In this document: positions 13,986 to 26,342 of the stretch, one piece after another
Numbering within the stretch: the stretch's first letter is position 1
Layout: every line of letters starts with the position of its first letter
DNA from: Trichoplax adhaerens
Lineage: Eukaryota > Placozoa > Uniplacotomia > Trichoplacea > Trichoplacidae
Direction: 5' to 3'
Assembly (NCBI RefSeq): GCF_000150275.1
Contig: NW_002060948.1
Coordinates: 3,918,759-3,982,758, forward strand
Length of the DNA stretch: 64,000 bases
Position numbers and translations under genes: made by a program
Notes under the pieces: generated by a model
What the model saw: the letters and a program-made list of their open reading frames with translations, nothing else
Told to the model about the DNA's origin: nothing
The model's database searches: none

Positions 13986-15055
13986 GATTCTGAATTACAG
14001 ATGCTTTAACTTAATATGCAGCAGTTGCCTTCTGCAGGATTAATCGTTGCGCGGCTCAGATCGATTTGTTTTCTCCTTCTAATCTACAGTAAGGTAGTCC
14101 ATAAAGAGGAAATGTAGGTGATTGAGCAGCTCCTTTTTAACTAGCATTCTATCGTAAACGAAAGTGCGATTCCGATTCTGTTAGAGTCTGAAACACAGAT
14201 GCTTAAACTAAAATCTGCAGTACGTAGCTGTCTTCTGCAGGATTAATCGTGACACTATTCAGATCAATTGATTTCCTCGATCGAATCTACATTAAGGTAA
14301 TTAATAAAAGAGGGAAAGACTGATATTTGAGCAGTCCCTATTTAACTAACGTCCTATCGCTTGGTCTTCGAATAAAAGTACAACATCCTAATTCTATTTG
14401 ACTCTGGATTGCAGATGCTTTAGCTGAATATGCAGTAGCTGTCTTGTACAGGATTAATCGTGACACTACTCAGATCAATTAATTTCCTTCATCGAATCTA
14501 CATCAAGGTAATCAATAAAAGAAGGAAAGACTGATGTTGGAGCAGCCCCTTTTTAACTAGCATCCTATCGCTTGCTCTTCGAACAAAAGTGTACAACATT
14601 CTAATTCTATTTGAATCTGGATTGCAGGTTCTTTGGCTGAATATGCAGTAGCTGTCTTCTACAGGATTAATCATTGCGCGATTCAAATTAGTTTGCCTTC
14701 TCCTGCTAATCTACAGTAAGATAGCTAATAAAGAGGAAACGATGGTGATTGAGCTACTTGAGCAGCTCCTTTTTTAAAGAGCATCTTATCGCAAACGAAT
14801 GTGCGATTCCGATTCTATTTCAACCTGAATTACAGATGCTTTAACTAAATGTGTAGTAGCTGTCTCCTGCAGGATTAATAATGAAATTAACTATTGCGCT
14901 ACTCAGATCAATTTGTTTCTTCCTTCTAATCTAAACTAAGGTAGTCAATAGAGAGGAAAAGATGGTTGAGCAACTCCTTTAACTATTAAAGTATCCTGTG
15001 ATGGATTCCTATCGCTAGGTCTCCGAACGAAAATGCGATTCTGATTCTATTTATT
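13986..15055. repeat. Minisatellite, about 5 copies of a ~210 bp unit
   Basis: Units start with a 'gattctgaattacagatgct'-like segment near 13986, 14184, 14399, 14613 and 14820. Each contains 'gtcttctgcaggattaatcg', 'ctcagatcaatt', 'aatctacagtaaggtagt' and 'agcagctcctttttaactag'. Periods are about 198 to 215 bp. The array lies between the CLCN2-like 5' end and the 3' end of the MEGF6-like gene, both on the minus strand. Open frames inside it are repeat-derived. Confidence 0.88.
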
Positions 15056-16304
15056 ATTAGTCTATTAAGATCGAATAATGGCAGATTCAACGATAGCACG
15101 GTTGCCTCTGAACCATGTAAAGATAGGCAACAAATACAATGCGATCGTAAATTAATTTCCGGAGCAAAATACTGGCCAAATACGAGTATAGCATTATTAA
15201 GTATCAACGAATATCTTGTCTTCTTTGGCCTATCTTCAAAGTATTGATCACTTCATATTAAAGCTTAAATTTATATACGCTGTACACCGTGTAAATACGC
15301 GTACGTATACCGATTCATAAATTACAATCTCCTTCCGTGCATGGATAGATGCCTCTGTAACATCATCCCTCTTTATTGATACGGTAATAGATCAACAATC
15401 TAATCAATCAATGATGATTATAATGATAGTAATAATTATTAATTGAACATACATGACCGCTATAACTTAAATGCCTTTTGACATACGCGTAGATGCACTC
15501 ATTAATCCAATTATAATAATTATTAATATCCGTATACTACAAAAACGATACGTATTTCTGTAACGGTAAATAATTAATTAACCAAATAGGACTTGGCTTT
15601 TCTAACAATGAGGTCAATCAATAATATATTTAATAAACATAAATTGAGTAATTTGCTGAAACTAGAAGTTCCATTAGTAAATAATTTAGAGTTAAGATAG
15701 ACACTTTCTCTTAGGTAACAACGTAACTTAATTAAGGTATATTCAAAAAAGGCTTATGAATTCAAATGGTTACATCATTACCATGCAAATTCAATAATGA
15801 ATTGTAATTAATTCAATGAAGTGAGCGTTAATTGACGTCAAAAATCTATCATCAGTCGCATAACGCTATCATTCTATTTAGATATCCTAATCCATCTGAC
15901 AAGGAAAATAACTTGTCTTAAATAGATAATTCGATTCAACGCCTTGTTATCCGTTACATAGGAGCATTTACAATTATTAGTTGAAAAGATTACAAATTTT
16001 GCTGTTTGAATATAGATATACGATATATTGGATATTTACATTAGAGCATTATTCCTGCTCAAATAACTTAAAACTATATTATAATTATTATATAATTATC
16101 TGTTTTCCATCATATCATCTTACTGCATGGAAAGGTAAATGTGATATCATAAATTGGTTGACGGCATTTTAGCTGAACCTCAAGTTGCTAAATGATCGTT
16201 AATCCCTAAATATTGTAATAACGAAAAAAGTATTTCATAAGAACAAAATTTACTGATACAGCATCGTATAGCATGACATTGCTATTTTATCATAAAAAAC
16301 TCAA
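15056..16304. other. Intergenic, downstream of the MEGF6-like gene
   Basis: AT-rich spacer after the minisatellite and before the MEGF6-like stop codon at 16305. I see no exon with family similarity. Short open frames near 15000-15200 and 15980-16170 lack support. Confidence 0.5.
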
Positions 16305-19300
16305 CTAACGTTTGTCCAATGTCGAACATGTTGGGCCGGTAAAGCCATTCTTGCAGTCACAACTTCCATTTATAGGATCGCAAGTGCCACCATTATGGCA
16401 ACTACATGTTAGCCGACAATTACTACCATAACGATTAAGTGGACAATCTGACAGAAAATGGTGTTTATTGCATCGTTAGTAATCCTAAAATTTTGGGCCA
16501 AATACTTTATTATGAAAATACAACATAAATTATGTCACTAAAATTAAACTCATATAAATGGTATCAACAGCAAATTTACTTGAGACAAACATACGAAAAT
16601 TACCGTCTTCACAATTTAGGCCCGTTTTTCCAGGTGGGCATTTGCATCTGCCATCTGAATCACATCCAACAGTCGAATTGCAAGGACATGTCAACATGCA
16701 GTTAGGACCATATTTGCCGAGAGGACAAGCTAAAGCAATCACATAAAACAGTATGAATACACACATTACGGATTGCAGAGTTCCGTTGCTGAGATAATTA
16801 AAATGGATCTATCGTTATGGTAAGATTGTCATCAAATTTTTGTACGTTTATCACAGAATGGTCCCATCCAACCAGGTAGACACCTTTTGCATGCACCAGT
16901 TTGAGGATTACACCCTTCTGAATGTTTGCATGGGCAAGGAATCGAACATCGGTACCCCCAAAATCCACTACTACAAGCTGCCAACAAAAATCTTAATTTA
17001 GCGTTGAGTTGTACTTTTACCTACTTTTATCAATTTTGAACTTATAGTGTAATCAGCCTATCATCTCTTAGCTTGATAACCCTATACTAATAAATTCTCA
17101 AATTCAGATATAAAGTTACCCTTTTCACATTGTGCCCCGTAATATCCAGGAGGGCATAAACATGATCCTATTCTGCTAACACATAATCCACCATTCTGAC
17201 ATGTACAGTTGTATATACAATTTGGACCATACTTTCCTGGAGGACATTCTAATAATACAGAATATGGATACAGCATTTAATTATCAACATAATTTTCCCC
17301 ATAATCTCTCGTCTATATACTACCAAATTTTTAGTTACCTTTTTCGCATCGCTTGCCGGTACGTCCAAGGGGACATTTACATGATCCATCAATAGAATTA
17401 CAAATAGCACTAGAATCGCATGTACAAAGCTTAGAACAACGTGGCCCGTATCTTCCACCACTACATCCTTTATTTATCAAAAGGCAAAATTATAGATAAA
17501 ATTAAAATTATTATCAAGATATGATTAATTAAAATAAATAAATAGTGGAAAAATTTGGATCATATAGCCTACTTCGATTGCATGATTGGCCCATGTATCC
17601 TGGCTTACACAGACATTTGCCATCTTCACTACAATGTCCACCTGTACCACATACACAAGTTGATCGGCAATCGACTCCATACGTACCCGAAGGACATGCT
17701 ATCAATTCATTTTATTAATATTTAGTAATTAAACGGAGTCATAGAAAAACAATCTGGCCTCCAGTTACTTTACATAAAAAATTGTCATCTTTCTAAATAA
17801 TTAAATTCTATCAGAAGCAATAATACTTACGCTGATTACATGTTGCACCGGTCCAACCTCCTTTGCATCTACATTTTCCGGTTACTATATCGCAACTATC
17901 ACTATTATTACAGTGGCACTTATAATGACAATTGCGTCCAAAATATCCAACAGTGCAGCCTAGGTAATTTATCGAATTGATATTTAGATGATATATGAAG
18001 ATATTTTTATATTGTGCTATAGTATTACGTTGCTAATATAATACCACACCCTTTAGGAATTTGTTAGGGTTTTGTTCGATTAAAATTAACAATAAATCAT
18101 ACAAAACTTACGATTAATACAATCTCTTCCAAAAGTTCCAGGAGGACAGTTACAACCACCGGTAACTGGATCACATCCTTCTTGGTCTGGACAGTTACAA
18201 ATACTGTTGCAACCCTCTCCAAAGAAACCTCTAGAGCATTTGGACAAGCAATCTCGTCCAAAATATCCGGGTTTGCAGTGGCAATATCCAGAAATGCTTT
18301 TAACACAAGAATAACTATTGAAAGGACACTCACAAATCTGTAAACAACCCTTTCCGTATCTACCAGCAGGGCAAGCTGAAAGTAACATATCCTTTAGTTA
18401 TTAAATATATTTTAGCATCATCTTCCGGTATGAATGCATCTTTATTACGATCGTGTTGAGGTTATTTAGCAGAACTTACCAACTTCACAATTTGGACCAT
18501 CAAAGCCTCTTTTGCAGATACATTCACCATTAGTAGGCAAGCACACCGAATTTTTTCCTTTGCACTGACACGAGTGTTGACAATCAGGTCCAAAGCGTTC
18601 GTTTTCACACGCTAATTTATTAAAGTATACTACATTAATACTCGTATTCAAAGCTTTATAAATTATAAAGTATTACCTAATACAATTAAAGAACTGAGTG
18701 GCACTGAGTGCTAAGATTGCTCAGAGCTAATATATTTTTTTCACCTTGATCACATAACTCGCCATGCCAGCCGGCCGGGCAAATGCAATTTCCTGTTATT
18801 GGATGGCATTGTTTCGGTGAATCACACTTGCATTTAAAGAAGCAATTTGATCCGTAAGTTCCTGCAGGACATACTATCGGAGAGAAATTAAATCACATCC
18901 AATCACTTGAAAATTTCTCGATACAAAATTATTAATGAACGATTTTTTAATGATTCAAACTATTACCTTCTCTACAGTCTTTGCCATAGTAACCTGCTTT
19001 ACAGATATTGGGTATGCAAACGCCTGTAATGTGATGACAAATACTGTTCTTGTCACAATTACACTTGTGATCACATGCAAAGCCATAAGTTCCACTAGGG
19101 CATTCTAAATATTTTCACCAGAAATAAAGGAGGCATTAAAGTCACTTTCTTTACAATATCGCTGGAAAAAACGCTATCAGTGCAACTTTTAAAAGATTCG
19201 TTCTGCGCTCATACTTCGTTGACAGTATCTTCCGTAGAAGCCATCTCTACATATACAGATACCACTGCGGGTGCAATTAGCAGTGTTGCTTTCGTGACAA

Positions 19301-22300
19301 TTACACTTGCTTTGACAATTATCTCCATAGTAACCTTTACTACATTCTACAGCAAGCAGAATAAATTTCAATTTACATCGTCAGTATTAACGATAAAGTG
19401 GCCTTTAACGTAATTAATATTAATCTTATTAATGCAAGAACGCAATTCCGATAATGAAATATTCCATATCACATACCTCTCAAGCAAATAACTGATTGAT
19501 TCATTATCAACTTTTCTAATTATGAGATTAAAAATGAAGCAAAATTTGATGCTATTCTAGTAATATATTTTAAAAGTCCTTTAAATACGAATAGATAATA
19601 TGCTTGCAGCTTTAGAATATTCTTTATCAAATTTATGTAATTATATATATAATGAGAAGTTAAATTCTTATTTTCCTAATTTATTAAATTACTAGGTGCT
19701 AGCTATATTCAAATGGTAATGACACTTACCACAGGTAACTCCATCAGCTGCTAACTTGTAAAATTTAGGACATTCACACTTATAGCTGCCAATGGTATTT
19801 ACACATTGATACTGGCATTGTGACTTGCCTGTTTTGCATTCGTCGATATCTGCAGTGACATATCATGGAAATAAATTATCACCAAAGTGCAATGTGCGAT
19901 ACGAATATAAGCTTGGCGCATCTATGCGTTAGATACCAAGACATGAACATATATGATATACGGTACAAAGATACTAATAGCATACATAAAAAATGCTAAC
20001 CTATGCATTTTCTTAAATCATCAGCTAGTTGATAGCCAGGCAAACAAGTGCATCGAAAACTTTCGTTGTCGTCGCCATAGGACCGACATTCATGTTCACA
20101 ATCACCATTGTTTATAGAGCATGGATGCGGATCGCCATCTGAATGATTAAAATTAAGCCTGATTATTTACTAAAATAACACTCCTTCATCTGATTAGCTA
20201 ATCAGAATGACATTATATAGAATATACTTAGTATTATGGATAATTGGAAAATATAAGAGATGCTTAAGTTAGCAAGTGGCGCTATAAGAGTTAAAATACT
20301 GCTTCAAGAATGAAGTCTGCTACGAGGATTTAAACGAACCTTCACAAGTATGGGTACCAGGAATTAATTTACGATCAGGTATACATTTACAAGTATAGCT
20401 ACCATACGTATTGAAGCAGATATCACTGCAATCTGCTGTATGTTCTTCACATTCGTTGATATCTACAATATTTGAGTTCATCATAAGCTATTAATGAAAA
20501 CTTTTTTGATATTTTCTTATTATTGCTGGCGATGGCTTACCAAGACAAGTTTTACCATCGGGCGCCAATCGAGTTCCAGCTTGACATAAACAGGTCATAG
20601 TTCCACTAGAGTCATAGTCACAGCCAAATTGGCACTTTCCTCGGTTAGTAATACATGGGTTATTAAATTCTGAAAGTAAAAACAAAAACTAATCCATCTA
20701 AAAATCTCACTGAAGTCCAGCTAAAATTTTAAATCATCCTTGAAAATATATTTCATATTTATCGGTAGCTGAATCACATGAGCTATCGTTCAGGCCATTT
20801 GCTATGAAACTACGTAGATATATGTGGTCTACTTTTAGACGAAAATTTGTATTTTTCTATTCTTTCATCCGTGTTTATGTATGGTATATCGATGTGATAA
20901 TTACTATTGATTACTTAAAAATGAGTTTAATTCTTGTACATTATACAGATATCAACTTTTATAAAGCTTTAAATATTTTCGATTACAATTATTTTTCATC
21001 TCTACTTACTCATACAATGCAATCCATCAGCTTGTAAGATCATTCCACTTGGGCACGCGCAACTCTTAACTTTAGTAGAAGGATTATATAAACACTGCTT
21101 TTCACAGCCACCATTTTCAGTTTTACATGGATTGGAGTCTATGTTAAAATTATCGATCAATTATGTATATATTCCATATATAAGATTATAGCATTTATAG
21201 GATTTAACAAATTCATTACAGACTATAAGTAAATGACCTTATGAATATATTTTGTCTAGAAACTATATAATAATGTATTAATATCTACCCTTGGAGCAGT
21301 GGGTTGTATTATATCTAAAATGTCCATCGTGGCATTCACACTCATAACTTCCTATAGTGTTACGGCAACTTTGCTGACAATCATGGCGACTTGTGGCACA
21401 CTCATCGATGTCTGGAAAAGAGAATATAAAATATCTTGTAGCACTCGCATTACAGTATATAAGCTACAGCTAAGTGAACAGTATATACTATTAATGCGAG
21501 CAAGCAGTAAATTTCCTTACCGTTTTCACACCTAGGTCCGGTAAAACCTTTAGGACAGTCACAACCAATTACAACGAATTTACTATTCACCGACGCATAA
21601 GTACAATTGCCGCCGTTCTTGCATCTATCCTCAGAGCAGTTTTCTACGTTGCTAACTATTAAAATTTGCAGTTTGAATAACTTTTAAAAATTTTGAAATA
21701 AAATAATGAGAGACATAGAATATCAACTTATGCCCCTATATATGCAATAATAACTTGATCTATTAGATTAGAAATTACGTCAGTCACGTTTTAGATTTTG
21801 CACTAAGCTCTTAACGTATTCTGTACAGTATTATCAATTTTGTCTTGCTATAGTGTGGTAGCATTTTATTAAAATTGTAATGCGAAATATTTTCTGAAAT
21901 TGTCTAGTTACTGTAGTCTAATCGACAGATTACATTCTAGAACATGAGTACACAATCCAATTACACCTAGTATTGTAACAGGCAGGAGTATAATGAACAC
22001 ATATCTTATAGTCAGAAAAATTTATCTTTTTTACCGTATTTATCCTCTATTCCATCCCGATGACATTAGTATCACATACTTTAAAATTGTTAAATTTAAT
22101 TAGACTACCTAGTGTGATTGCGAAGTCTAAAGACTCCGATGCTGACAGAATAATCTCCTTATTATAGTACTATAATTCACAAGTTATATTGAAGAATATC
22201 AATAACAACACTGATATACACCATTTGCGTTTGCAATGTTTATAGCCATAGTTTATCATGAAAACTATGCTAATAAAATTAAAGTTTCAATTAAAATGTG

Positions 22301-25300
22301 GGTTAGCACTGATGTTCATTGGCTAAATACTATAACGACAACTTACGGTCATTGCATTATTTATGAAAATGATTAATACAGTTGTACTTGCTTCTGTAAG
22401 ATAGTTTCTTAGCTGAAATACTAGCTTGAAAGGTTATCTACGTGCTAAATTGATTTATACATAGAACTAATTTTACATAAATAGAAATATTTCTGATAGT
22501 AAACATAACAGAGCATGACTCATTATCCAAAGCAATGAAATAGGTTCTCGACAAAGGAATTAATTAATTAAAGAAATTTAACGCGCGCAGTTTACGGTAG
22601 GTCGAACGGTACCAAAGTTACGTTGTAGAATATTGTATAAAATAATCCACTCTGCGTTTAATTATCTTGCAATTAGAATTGATCCTAGAAAATGGTTACA
22701 CATTAGCAACTGATCTATATATGATCGTGCAACAAATAAGTAATAAGCATTCAGTTATAATCGAAATGACGTTCGATCAGTCATGTTTCTACAAGCGATT
22801 ACCATATTACCTGACTACATAATAGTTGACTGTAAAGCGTATTAAAATCTTTCCAGTTTAAAAAATTATCTATTAATTATCACTATTAGCCTTATCATGT
22901 CTGCGACGTAAGCATTATTATTAATGTATTAATTTTTACTATCTATGCAATAGTTACTGTCTACACTGATCGATACTATACAGTATAATAATATGTATTA
23001 CTATGTTATCGTCTTCGTTACCATATTATCTATTCGTCAATAATTATAATAAACTATTATTGTTCAATCAATGAATAGGGTGGAGACCCGAAAACAATAC
23101 TAATGTCTTAGATAGCCTTGATTAAGTTGAATGAAACCTACTTGATTATGGGGATGAAGTTAATGTTGGTTTCAATGTGTAGCATTGTAAAGACAGTAAA
23201 CCTAGAATCTCATTTCTAATGTACGTGTATAACGATATAGGCCAAAGTTATTATATCATCGATGGCCCTTTCCTTGAGGTGTATTGTAAGCATTCTATAA
23301 ATGATAATAATAATTCTAAAATCAATATACTGTAGTATAAAGTCCAGTGCTAACTCCAAGGGTCTGATACTTCTATTTTAGGCTCATTCGAGATTTAAAA
23401 TACGTAGAAATATTTCGTCATGCAAAAAATAAGTTGCATGTACAGTATAATATGTGTTATATTATGTAATTTCCTGACAGGTGGAGGTAATTAGATAGAA
23501 GATAAGATAAAGAACAAAAGGCTAGCCAGATAAATTGAGGACAGAGGGCATGAATAGGATATAAGCCTCGGGCAATCATTGCGATCACCGAGTGTTTTAT
23601 TTTGAGGCTGTATCAATTTGTGTTTAGTAATACTTTGGTTCTATTTCTCCACGATTACAATTATCTTTTGCTGTTCAAGTTATCAAATATCCTTATTGTA
23701 TATCGTACATGAATCACTAACATAATTGTACTACAATGTTACAGACGCCAATATGACTAGTGAAGTTCAAATTTCCATGGTATCATATAAGACTTAATAT
23801 TTATCTTTTTCGAGTTGATCCGATAGACCGCTATTTTTATGAAATTTCTTTACATGTTAATGAAGAGAACTGAATATCAATTACCAAGCTATTGACGATC
23901 ATAAAGTAATTGTTACCGTTCTACATTGATAACGCTCTATTTGCCGCAAGGTCGTCTCCGTTATAAACATAGAAAGCAATAGTTTTATGTTTATATACTA
24001 CATAATGATCGAGTTATAGATATCACTAAAGAAAACATTTTAGACAATAGCAATATTTGGTTACTGATCATTGCCGACAATTTTCTAAAAGGGCAAAAAA
24101 TATGAAATATTTTTCTCAGTGCCAATCTCGTTGTGATAATTTAAGCACTGATAGGAGCAAGTTACGTTAAGAAACAACTAAGCGCTAATTCTATATGACA
24201 AAGTACACGATTACAAAATCTAATCTATTTTATTCGAAAGTAAAAAAAGCTCTTAAAATGTTTTGAAGTTTTATTGTCTAGCACTGAAAAGAATAGCAAA
24301 ACAGTTGAAATCTATAAGCTATATCAATATTCTGTTTTTGTAGTATATTTAAATGATACACTTTTCTCTTTGGTTCTCGGTGTTAATATTTTTATGCGAA
24401 TCCATCATTATTATGGTATACTGTAGAGCTATATAGAACTTACGTTTACTTGTTTGACACCTTTCAATAAATCCATACTTTCCATTGAAAGGTTGGCAAG
24501 GATTTATTGAAGGTGATATCACAGTGTTTTTATTCAGATAACTCCATCTTTATCATTCTTATGTCGATAAAATGGGCAAAGGTAATATTCTAATAGCAAT
24601 ATGCGAGACGTCACCAGTAATAACTTATAGACTCGTTAACCACAAAATTAAAAGTACGTCTGAAATCCCTTACGAAACACTATAATTTTTAAAGTCGTAT
24701 ACTGTACTCGTATTGCTTAATGATAACAGCAATTTAGTAGGCAGTCATATTGTAAGAAGTATCGCAAGGAAGACCTTAGTAGGCGGTAAGTGCAAATACG
24801 TAGACGTTGAAAATGAAACTATTGAGCTGCAAATTACTACATATCTCGGAAGTACAAAACTCGACCATAAATGAGATTAAGCATTGAAACTATTGTAGAT
24901 GCACAGGCATATTTTGAATTTTAAGGACAAATGACTACACGTAAAAATTTGGCTATAAATGGATACCTATACAAAGCATCCTCTATCATTTTTCAATTCT
25001 CGAAAAAAATATTTATTTATTAACAGTGGAGGAGCTGTAGTTAGGTAGAATTATAGAACACAGAAATAACGGTCCATTGTAGATCTATTAAATTTATCAA
25101 GCTATAGCCGAAGTAGTTCAAAAGTTATTGATAATCCACTTAATGTCTATCAACATCTTGAATCATAATGGGGATTCAAAGGTAATCTGTAACTAATGGT
25201 AAGCCGATACTGATCGACAGTGATAGTGTGAGGACTGGGTATTTTACTTTTGAATTCTTACTAACCCCTTTTCGTACATCCTTTTTCATTATTATTGACT

Positions 25301-26342
25301 TGCTGCCAACCAGGACAACAGACATAAGTATCGACGTATTCTGTTATTGGTACCCAGGTTTTAACTAGTTCTTGATTTGTTCTGTGATATAAATATTATG
25401 AAATATATTTATTTCAAGTAATATAATACAGTAGAATTAAAAGGAACCATATCCTTGTATCCCTTTAGAATCGCCCTAAGTTACTTTACAAAGATTAAAA
25501 AATAAATGCATCACATAGATTATAAACTACTATTAATGATAACTTACATATTTTTCATTTCTACACACCACTGAGGGCATCGATCACTCTTAATATGGGT
25601 TCGAAATTCTTTAGTTACATTAACCGATGTTTGAACTAATTCTTGTTTTGTTACTTTTCTTCGATCTCGACAGACGTGCGGCCTAATAGAAAAACAGTGA
25701 GAAAATTACTGTTGCCGATCATTTTAAGATTATAATTTATAAATATAAGTAATATCTGATTCTAAAGGTATCGGTACGGCAGAATTACAAATGTTATAAT
25801 GACAGTAATAACCATGTAACATTTGATCAAATTAAGCATACGATTTCATTAGCTACAAGCCGCAGATTAAAACATAATAGCAGTTTTATACTTAATACGA
25901 TTGCAATGGCTGAATTTTAAGACTATCTTCATGAGTACATTTATCATATGTTGTACTTCAGCGCCCATCGTTGGGAAGCACAGTTACTGTATATTGTAAT
26001 TCAGGGAGTAGAATTAAATGGTACAGTGGTTATCAAATGACGAATGATCAAAGCCATGCAAGAAAATTGTGCATTAAAGTTTACTAATATGCTACGCAGA
26101 CAGTTCAAGATTTTGCTTGGATTGTAACTTCAATTAATAAAATACTAACATCATCATGCGATCATCATAGAAACAATAAGCTTCTTACTGCTGATAAGTA
26201 GGAAAACTAAGAACAACATCGCAAACTAATTTACTTACATCTTGGGATCCAGTTCTTGATTGCTTGTTGCTCTTTGAGAGATAACTAAAGCAACCAGGGC
26301 CAAAGAGAATATGCATGTCCTCGATCTTAGTAAAACTTTCAT
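16305..26342 (-). CDS. MEGF6: Secreted EMI plus multiple EGF-like domain protein (MEGF6-like), complete
   Basis: A secreted modular protein, probably extracellular matrix or adhesion related. Exon 1 (26239-26342) encodes a signal peptide, [20 protein letters not shown]. Exons 25548-25682 and about 25266-25379 encode an EMI domain, starting [10 protein letters not shown] and ending YVCCPGW. After a 3.6 kb intron come seven N-terminal EGF units, mostly one per exon: about 21521-21659, 21289-21415, 21014-21140, 20540-20670, 20340-20464, 20000-20140 and 19730-19852. Three of these have calcium-binding starts ([24 protein letters not shown]). Then about 13 MEGF-type units (C..G.YG..C...C.C) follow: about 19210-19346, 18965-19105, 18745-18875, 18477-18614, 18110-18378 (two units), 17830-17958, 17575-17700, 17340-17470, 17120-17252, 16858-16975, 16600-16740 and 16305-16452. 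The protein ends STLDKR with no membrane segment, which fits MEGF6 better than MEGF10/11. Total is roughly 1,000 residues. Confidence 0.9.
21660..25265 (-). other. Large 3.6 kb intron of the MEGF6-like gene
   Basis: The EMI exon ends at a GTTAGT donor, and the next EGF exon begins after TTTTAATAG at 21660. The split codon joins in frame (KR|V then SNVENC). Most other introns of this gene are only 70 to 450 bases, although the one between the signal-peptide and EMI exons is about 550, so this one is exceptional. I see no other convincing exon inside. An inverted repeat lies at 24459-24514. Confidence 0.7.
24459..24514. repeat. Imperfect inverted repeat, 16-base arms with a 25-base loop
   Basis: Left arm 'acctttcaataaatcc' at 24459-24474 pairs with 'ggatttattgaaggt' at 24500-24514 with one unpaired base. 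The loop contains a second small stem, 'ctttc' and 'gaaag' around 'catt'. It lies in the large MEGF6-like intron. Confidence 0.7.

Noticed and set aside
24441-24510. Possible extra Cys-containing exon (minus strand, ends before GTAAGT) in the MEGF6-like gene
   Set aside because: No AG acceptor precedes it in frame, and the EMI exon joins the EGF exon at 21659 in frame without it. The Cys spacing does not make an EGF.
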